Both the position numbers and the translations under genes were made by a program. A model generated the notes under the pieces. That model worked only from the letters and a program-made list of their open reading frames with translations. It had not been told where the DNA came from and made no database searches. This document shows positions 7,907-13,259 of a stretch of DNA of 13,259 nt, in pieces. Source of the stretch: Gammaproteobacteria bacterium (GTDB lineage: Bacteria > Pseudomonadota > Gammaproteobacteria > HK1). How positions within the stretch are numbered: position 1 is the stretch's first letter; every line of letters starts with the position of its first letter. The stretch covers positions 1-13,259 of the forward strand of contig JAJECB010000017.1 of assembly GCA_022822245.1 (NCBI GenBank), in the 5' to 3' direction.

Positions 7907-10900
7907 GCCTCGTTCTCCGGATCTTCGCCGGCCTCGCGGACCCTCCACTCGATCGTGACCCGGGGTGCGCCGGTCTCGCGTACCGCTTTCTCGATTTCTT
8001 CAAGAACGGAGCCGACCTCCTTCGCCGCGACGGTACGGTGACCTGCCGCCTTGCCGCGGGATCCCGTCTCCGGGCGGGCACGCGGCCTCGACGAAGGAGG
8101 CGGTTCGGATGGGTCCGAAGCGGGCGGCCGGGACGCGGCGATCTCGCGCAGCAGGTCGAACGCCTTCGATTGACAACGTCGGCGGGTCGGGGCGAGCGGG
8201 GTAACGTGCTCGTCATGGCGGAGCGCGTCGTCGACTGCCCCGACGATCTCCCGGACGCGCTCCAGGTAAGGCTCGGTGAGCCCGTCGAGCGTCTCGAACA
8301 CCTCCCACTCGCCGGAGTCCAGCGCCGCGGTGACCGCGCTCGCGCTCGCGAGGCTCTGGCCCATCGCCACTTCGCTCGTCCATGCCTTCGCCGACGCGAG
8401 GGTCGCCACCAGCGCGTCCTCTCTGGCGCGGTCGAGGGCGGACAGCAACGAGAGCACCGCGTCCGCGGTGCGCAAGCGGTCGGACTTCGCTCTGGGGATC
8501 GCTCGGGCTTCGAGCCGCGTGCGCAGAGAGCCTGCGAGCGCTCCCGCGGCCTCGCGATGCTCGTACGCCGCGTGGCGAAGGCCCTCGGCCAGCTCGGCGA
8601 CGTTCTGCGCGTTCATCAACCGAGACGCCCGGATGCCGAACACCGCCTGCGCGAGCGTCGCGGCCCGCTCCCAGTCGCTCGGGTCGGGCAGGGCCTGGGC
8701 TTCCAGCACGAGTCGATCGTCGAGCCTCTCGATGGACGCATCGGCCGGCCGGCCGCCAAGGCTGAAGCGGAGCCCCTTCTGCAGCGCAAAAGTGAGGATC
8801 ACGAGGTTCTGTACGTCGCGGTCGAGACCACGGCGTTCCGGCGCTTCGATCCAGGCCCGCAGCTTGGCCACCGTCAAAACACCCTCGCCCAGCGCAGCGT
8901 GCTTGCGTTCCAGCTCGGCGAGCCACCTTCGGCCGAGCTTGAAGTGCGTCTCCCCCATCTCCCCGAGCCCGAGGGGAACCGCGATGTGTCGCATTTCTTC
9001 GCGCCCGCGCCGCTCCACCTCGACTCGCTGCTCGGGATCGGCGGCGGCGCGCGTCACGACCTCCAGCACGCGGCGGAGCGCCGGGCGCCTGACCTCGGCG
9101 CCGAACTCGGGGTGGTCCGGGTAGAGGGAATCGAGGGCCTGGCCGAACAGGTCCCGAAGGGCTTCGGCGAAGCTTGCCGCCACCGGCGGCCGTGGCTCGA
9201 GGCCGGGGTTCAGCGACCAGAAGTGCCGGTCCAGCCCATGGCTCTCGTCGATGGCGTTCGCGTTGGCGCGGGAGATGCCGTACGCGGCGAGCAGGCAGTT
9301 GCGGATGCGGGCCTGCATCTGGTCGCGTTGGTTGACCAGCAGGCCACGGGCCTGGTCGCGGTCGGCCTGCGAGAGGTGGGCGCCGTGCTCGGCGAGCCGG
9401 TTGCCGGTCAGCACCTGGTCGAGCAGCACCAGCCGCCCGAGGTCGTGCAGCGTCGATTCGGTGAAGAACGAGGGAAGCCAGACCAGGGTGTCGGCGGGCT
9501 CTCCCTTTTCGACGAAGCGCTGAACCTGGGCCAGATCGTCGAGCGGAGTGTGCCCCGGATCGTCGAACGGCCGGTCGACCACGATGCGCCAGTGACCGCC
9601 GGAGTTCCGGAACTCCCCCTGATCCATCTCGCGCACGTTGCGGAACAGGATCTCGCACGCGCGCCGGGAGCCCCGCCAGAGTATCTCGTGGGGCTGCGGC
9701 AGCCAGTCCTGGACTTCCGACGCGATGCCCAACCCCTCGTAGACGAGCTGGCGTATCTTCCCGATCCGGTAGCCCTTGCTGTCGAGCGCCTTCGCGTTCT
9801 CGAGGATGCTCTCGGTGTCCACCCCGACGATCCGGAGCGAGACCGTGGGGCTCGCCGTGTCGTCGGAGATCTTGATCTCCCCGGCCTGTGCCGCCCACTG
9901 CCGGCACTTCCCGAGGACGATCTGGCTCTCCTGGCCCGGGATCGGGGAGCGCACGGTGCCGTGGTTGAGGGCGGCCAGGCGTGCCGGAGTCAGCGCCCGC
10001 AATGCCTCGACCCCGTCGGCGAGGGCCGAGAGCAACAGCGTCTTCATCAGCCGATCGTCATTGCGGAAGCTCGCGGCCGCGGCGGGGTCGACGCGGCCCT
10101 GCTCGACCTCGGCGGCGGTGACCCCGTGCTCGCTCACCAGCAACGGCAGGAGCTTCGTGCGGTAGAGCTTCTTCGCGTCGTCGAAGCGGATGCGCATCGC
10201 CTGGGTGAACGGCTCGTCGCCTTCGACGATGACGTCGAACAGATCGCCGACCGGGATGATGTCGCCGAGCTCCAGGCGATGGCCCTGGTCGACGAGGAGC
10301 TGCAGCATGAGCTTGAGGGCGGTGCGTTCGCGCTGGAGAAGCGAAGATACGGCGATGAGGGTCTGCACGAGCGCGGGCGTGAACGGATAGACCTGCCGGA
10401 ACATCTCCCGGTCGCCGTCGCGGGTGAGCAGGATGGAGAGGACCTCCTCGCGCACCCGCGCCGTCCGCTCGAAGGCGTCCGCGAACTCCGCCCCGGCCGC
10501 CTCGCTCTTCAAGCGCAGCACGCGGCGTTCCACGATTGCGGGGAGGTTGCGGTCCTCGAACGTAATCGTGTCGAAGCGCGCTTCCCACCAGTTGAGCACG
10601 TCGGCGAATCCGAGCTGCTCGGCACCGGGCAGGTGCTCGCCGACCAGCTCGCGGAGGTCGCGCTGGCGGGCGATGAAGCTCACGATCGGAATCGGCCGGT
10701 CCGCCTGCATCGCTTCCACGAGCTTCGCGACCTTCTGACCTTCCCGGTTGACGAACGCGGAGTCCGCGGCGTGACTCGCGAGCCACAGGATCAGCTCGTC
10801 CAGAAAGAGGATCAGCGCGTCGTAGCCGAGCGCCCGAGCATGACGGGACATGATCGCCAGCCCCTCGTCGAGGGGAACGAAGTGCTCGCCGTCCGCGGCG

Positions 10901-11615
10901 TCAAGGGCGCGGGCGGCGCTGAAGTAGGCGTCGATCAGATCTCCCACGAGGCGCAAACGGTCGTCGTCGAGCGGCAGGGTGTCGAGCGCCGCGTCGAAGC
11001 CGGCCGCATCCCAGCCGCTCCCGAGCGCGCCCCATCCACCGCCTCCGTCGCTGCCGTCCGTTCCGGTGCCGACCTTCTCGTTCAGCACCCGGAAGAACGC
11101 GTCGTCGCCCATGTTGGCGCGGAGGCTCCGTGCGTCCTCGAACAGGCGGTCGGCCTGGTAGAACCCGGGCGTCGGCGCCTCCGGATGCGCGGTGCGGACG
11201 TGCTCGGCATAGCGCCCGAGGATCGCCGACTCCATGCTCGTCGCGCCGATCAGGTGGTAGGGGACGACGAGAAACCGCCGGCCGGTGGTCCACGCATTGG
11301 CCGTGGCGACGGCTCCTGCCAGCTCGGGGGTCGAACGGGCTCGCGTGTCGCCGCGAAGGAGCAGGGTCAGCACGGCCATGAAATGGCTCTTCCCGCTGCC
11401 GAAGCTGCCATGGAGGTACGCGCCCTTGCTGGTGTTCTCGCGGACGGCACTTCCGATTAGCGACAGGGCATCCTCGAAGCAGCGCACGAGCTGCGGGGTC
11501 ACCACGTAGTCGTCCAGGGTCTCCCCGGCGCGTCCACCCCCTCCGACAGCCGCAGGACGAAGTCGCCCTGGTGGACGCGCTCGGGGAGGACGAAGAGGTC
11601 GGCGATGGTGGTCAC
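7903..11615 (-). CDS. pglY: BREX type 2 ATPase PglY, one-base frameshift near start
   Basis: The intact 1200-codon stretch begins at GTG 11505 (VVTPQLVRCFEDALSLI). Walker A HGSFGSGKSHF follows shortly, then Walker B DALILFLDELILWLA about 200 residues later, in the order known for the large Pgl/BREX ATPase PglY. The usual PglY N-terminus is found just upstream in another frame: from GTG 11615 the sequence reads TTIADLFVLPERVHQGDFVL, then RLSEGVDAPG. The frames join at the C run 11523-11526 (minus-strand G4). One extra G would give APGETLDDYVVTPQL and a 1237-residue protein of normal PglY size. GGAG lies 10 nt before GTG 11615. PglY is thought to power the Pgl/BREX complex together with PglZ, whose gene overlaps its stop. 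Without the repair, a product lacking about 37 residues but retaining both Walker motifs could still be made from 11505. Sequencing error cannot be excluded. Confidence 0.85.
11499..11615 (-). other. Frame-shifted 5' leader of pglY (38 codons)
   Basis: From GTG 11615 the unshifted frame encodes the conserved PglY start for about 30 residues. It then passes the break, reads RPWTTTW and stops at TGA 11501-11499. That stop overlaps the GTG GTG codons at 11505-11500 of the main pglY frame, giving GTGGTGA, a geometry that would permit termination-reinitiation. Confidence 0.6.
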
Positions 11616-11690
11616 GGTGGCGGGACTCCGGTCGGCGAGGACGCGTGGCTATGCTAAACGTTCCGAGGGGATGAAGCCGGGTAGTGCGAT

Positions 11691-12176
11691 CTACAAGGCA
11701 AGCGAAAACGAACTATCAGTCCCGTTGTATACGAACATGCATTGGGCCAGGACATCTCGGCCGATCAACGCTGTCAGACCTTGCGATTTCAGATTCGCGC
11801 CGAATGCCCTCCTTGCTTCTATGTCGTTTGGAAGTCCCTGGATACTCAGTCGTCCGGCATATATGGGCACAATCTCATTGGCGTGAGTTGCCGAGTGCAT
11901 TGGACCACTGTCGACGATAGCGAGACCAGCCCTCTTCGCCGCATCCCGATCGATGCAGGTTACGCTGGCCCCGGTATCGATCAGAGCATGACCGGTTACG
12001 GGGGACGGAATGGCCTCGCCCCGACTGAAAGGCGTTTGCAACTGTTCTGCAAGCGGTGACAAGACCACTGGTACCCTGGGACCGGTTTGCAGCAGGGTCG
12101 CCCCCGGAGGCAGGGCTACAGATTTACCCTCCTGCTCCCACGCCTCGGTTTGCGTGCGAAAATTAAGGACAGGCAA
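11691..12176 (-). CDS. Retropepsin-like aspartic protease
   Basis: The 161-residue protein contains HALIDTGASVTCID (residues 63-76), the D-T-G-A active-site motif of retroviral-type aspartic proteases (catalytic D67). Near the C-terminus is ALIGRDVLAQCMFVYNG (136-152), which matches the conserved hydrophobic-G-R-D flap and end region of bacterial retropepsin-like proteins. Like retropepsins it has one catalytic half, so it should act as a homodimer; that is family knowledge. No signal peptide or membrane segment is visible. The preferred start is TTG at 12176 with AGGAG 9 nt upstream, and it overlaps the upstream DUF5678-like gene by 14 nt, implying coupled translation. The longer open frame up to 12311 overlaps that gene heavily and is rejected. 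Its stop lies 75 nt before pglY. The region is lower in GC (30 of 60 at 11701-11760). The substrate is unknown. Confidence 0.75.
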   Translation of the reverse strand: MPVLNFRTQTEAWEQEGKSVALPPGATLLQTGPRVPVVLSPLAEQLQTPFSRGEAIPSPVTGHALIDTGASVTCIDRDAAKRAGLAIVDSGPMHSATHANEIVPIYAGRLSIQGLPNDIEARRAFGANLKSQGLTALIGRDVLAQCMFVYNGTDSSFSLAL

Positions 12177-12426
12177 CGAGAGGTACTCCTGTCGATAGTG
12201 CAGGAATACTGGGCGCCTCGGAATCGTCGGGGTGCAGCACGGAACGCACGAGGAAAGGTCCAGCCCCGAAAAGCCGTACACCGGCGTTGACCCCTTGGTC
12301 ATATGTCTCAAAGCCGCCGTGCACCGCTTCGCCTCTGATGAGCAGATATTTTCCGGGATATTCCTCGGCCAGCGTCGCCTGGCTCGCCTTCAGAAACGCT
12401 TTCTCTCTGGCCAGTGGGTCCGCCAT
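12163..12426 (-). CDS. Small DUF5678-like protein
   Basis: The 87-residue protein reads ADPLAREKAFLKASQATL, then EEYPGKYLLIRGEAVHGGFE and YDQGVNAGVRLFGAGPFLVR. The layout (a short helix, then YPGKY-(V/L)xIxGxxV with a Tyr/Asp-rich following helix) is that of DUF5678 small proteins, whose function is unknown. The ATG at 12426 has GGAGGG 8 nt upstream. Longer starts at 12453 or 12501 lack such a site. Its TAA lies inside the start of the protease gene, so the two are translationally coupled and probably act together, a pairing that recurs in bacteria to my knowledge. It may regulate or be cleaved by the protease; this is only inference. Confidence 0.65.
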   Translation of the reverse strand: MADPLAREKAFLKASQATLAEEYPGKYLLIRGEAVHGGFETYDQGVNAGVRLFGAGPFLVRSVLHPDDSEAPSIPALSTGVPLVACP

Positions 12427-12490
12427 CGCTGATTCCCTCCGGGTCACGGCCATCACGGTCGGGGGCTGCTGTTTTTGCTCAATTACTTCA

Positions 12491-12510
12491 GCAAGTTGCA
12501 CCGAACTTGC
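12491..12510. promoter_or_regulatory. 7-bp dyad upstream of the DUF5678-like gene
   Basis: GCAAGTT (12491-12497), six bases, AACTTGC (12504-12510) form a perfect inverted repeat. It lies 65 nt before the DUF5678-like start and downstream of a possible minus-strand -10 (TATACT, 12531-12526) with no convincing -35. It could be an operator or a leader-RNA hairpin. Confidence 0.3.
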
Positions 12511-12629
12511 CTCTCTGTCGCGGGCAGTATATCACGAGCGCCGCTTCCCTATGGGAGGAGGCGGAATCGGCTCAGGCGTGTCGTATTTGACGTTGCCGGA
12601 AATCACTTGCGCATCGTCCCTGCTGTACA

Positions 12630-12644
12630 CTTCGGGTGCCGAAG
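12630..12644. promoter_or_regulatory. Palindrome upstream of higA, candidate operator
   Basis: CTTCGG (12630-12635), GTG, CCGAAG (12639-12644) is a perfect 6-bp dyad about 65 nt before the higA start. It overlaps a -10-like TACACT (12626-12631). HigA-type antitoxins commonly repress their own promoter by binding such dyads, so an autoregulatory operator is plausible but unproven. Confidence 0.3.
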
Positions 12645-12710
12645 GGTTTGAATACGCGAGATCCCGACCCGCGCGGAGTATGATGAAGGGAGGTGGAAGG
12701 CGTGAGGGAG

Positions 12711-13166
12711 ATGAGCATCAAGATAAAGGAGACCGCAACCGGGGCGGTTGCCCATTGGAAGCATCTCGCGCCTGCCCTGACCGCGCCCAAGTGCGGGGAC
12801 GACCACGAGCGCTTGGTTGCCGTGCTTGACGAGGTCCTCGACGCCGGTGGAGCGGACGAAGCATCCCCTCTGGCGACACTCGCCGAATGCATCGGTGACC
12901 TCATCGAGGCGTACGAAAGGGAGCACTGCCCGGTTCCGGATGCGAGTCCGGTCGAGGTGCTCCGGTTCCTGATGGAGCAGCACGGATTGAGACAGGCCGA
13001 CGTGCCGGAAATCGGCGCGCAAAGCGTCGTATCCGCCGTCCTCAACGGTAAGCAGCAGCTTAACATTCGTCGGGTGTCGGCGTTGTCGAGACGCTTTGGT
13101 GTCTCGGCTGATGTGTTCATTTCGTATTGCGCCAGGCAAAGCTTGGTGAAGGGGGAAGCCATGTAG
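12711..13166 (+). CDS. higA: HigA-type HTH antitoxin
   Basis: The 151-residue protein has the HigA-family layout: an N-terminal helical region, then ASPLATLAECIGDLIEAYER (51-70), EHCPVPDASPVEVLRFLMEQ, and an XRE-type helix-turn-helix HGLRQADVPEIGAQSVVSAV followed by LNGKQQLNIRRVSALSRRFG (about 91-130). In type II toxin-antitoxin pairs HigA neutralises the HigB ribosome-dependent mRNA interferase and represses the operon. The ATG at 12711 is chosen; GTG at 12702 (GGAGG 8 nt upstream) or 12693 would add 3 or 6 residues and cannot be excluded. No HigB-like frame precedes it, where higB normally sits, so it is an orphan in this window or pairs with something beyond the right edge. It could instead act as a plain regulator. 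Confidence 0.78.
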   Translation: MSIKIKETATGAVAHWKHLAPALTAPKCGDDHERLVAVLDEVLDAGGADEASPLATLAECIGDLIEAYEREHCPVPDASPVEVLRFLMEQHGLRQADVPEIGAQSVVSAVLNGKQQLNIRRVSALSRRFGVSADVFISYCARQSLVKGEAM

Positions 13167-13259
13167 ACGGATAGACCTGACGGAAACCTTCTATGCGACC
13201 CAGCAGGTGAGAGCCCTGACCGGTCAAGGCTGGCCACCAGCCGGAATCGAGTGTTGCGT

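Noticed and set aside
7855..11460. Very long plus-strand open frame opposite pglY (about 1200 codons)
   Set aside because: It is the mirror of a GC-rich gene: the product is rich in Arg, Gly, His and Val with no recognisable motif, whereas the minus strand encodes PglY with Walker motifs.
12177..12311. Longer start for the retropepsin-like gene at 12311
   Set aside because: The extra 45 residues lie over the DUF5678-like gene in another frame and look non-conserved; TTG 12176 has a perfect AGGAG at good spacing.
12427..12710. A higB toxin gene upstream of higA
   Set aside because: The plus-strand frames here show no RelE/HigB-like sequence; the one open frame runs through higA in another phase and has random composition.
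13150..13259. A possible gene after higA (frame reading IDLTETFYATQQVRALTG)
   Set aside because: It is open to the right edge but has no start codon or ribosome-binding site, and a second frame is also open over the same stretch, so coding cannot be supported.

Overview
This is a GC-rich bacterial window with tightly packed genes, mixed ATG/GTG/TTG starts and short Shine-Dalgarno spacings. The phylum cannot be read from the sequence alone. Most genes lie on the minus strand. The exceptions are the partial oxidoreductase at the left edge and the antitoxin-like gene at the right edge. No tRNA, rRNA, CRISPR array or recognisable transposase was seen.

Left block (1-3138), metabolic. The C-terminal part of a FAD/NAD(P)-type oxidoreductase reads rightwards. 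It converges on a minus-strand pair made of a polysaccharide-deacetylase-family (NodB) enzyme followed by a FAD-dependent amine/amino-acid oxidase (DAO family). The convergent gap (672-848) holds a compact palindromic element and a second hairpin that look like dispersed REP-type repeats.

Middle block (3282-11615), defence-like, all on the minus strand. Transcription order is pglY (BREX type 2 P-loop ATPase), pglZ (alkaline-phosphatase-superfamily protein, GTGA stop/start overlap with pglY), an SMC/OLD-like AAA ATPase, and a small TOPRIM-domain protein. pglY is interrupted near its 5' end by an apparent single-base loss in a short G run. pglZ carries a 41-bp in-frame direct repeat near its 3' end. 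The other BREX-2 genes (pglW, pglX, brxD, brxHI) are not in the window. The ATPase/TOPRIM pair sits where brxD and brxHI would be expected and resembles a two-gene OLD/PARIS-like nuclease system, although it does not match a named one exactly.

Right block (11691-13259), lower in GC. A DUF5678-like small protein overlaps a retropepsin-like aspartic protease (DTGA active site, TTG start with a perfect AGGAG). Divergently across an intergenic region containing two small dyads lies a HigA-type HTH antitoxin with no visible toxin partner.

Overall the window looks like an accessory defence island inserted beside a metabolic region. The most notable points are the split, possibly inactivated or re-initiating pglY, the orphan PglYZ module, and the adjacent ATPase/TOPRIM pair as a candidate undescribed defence system.
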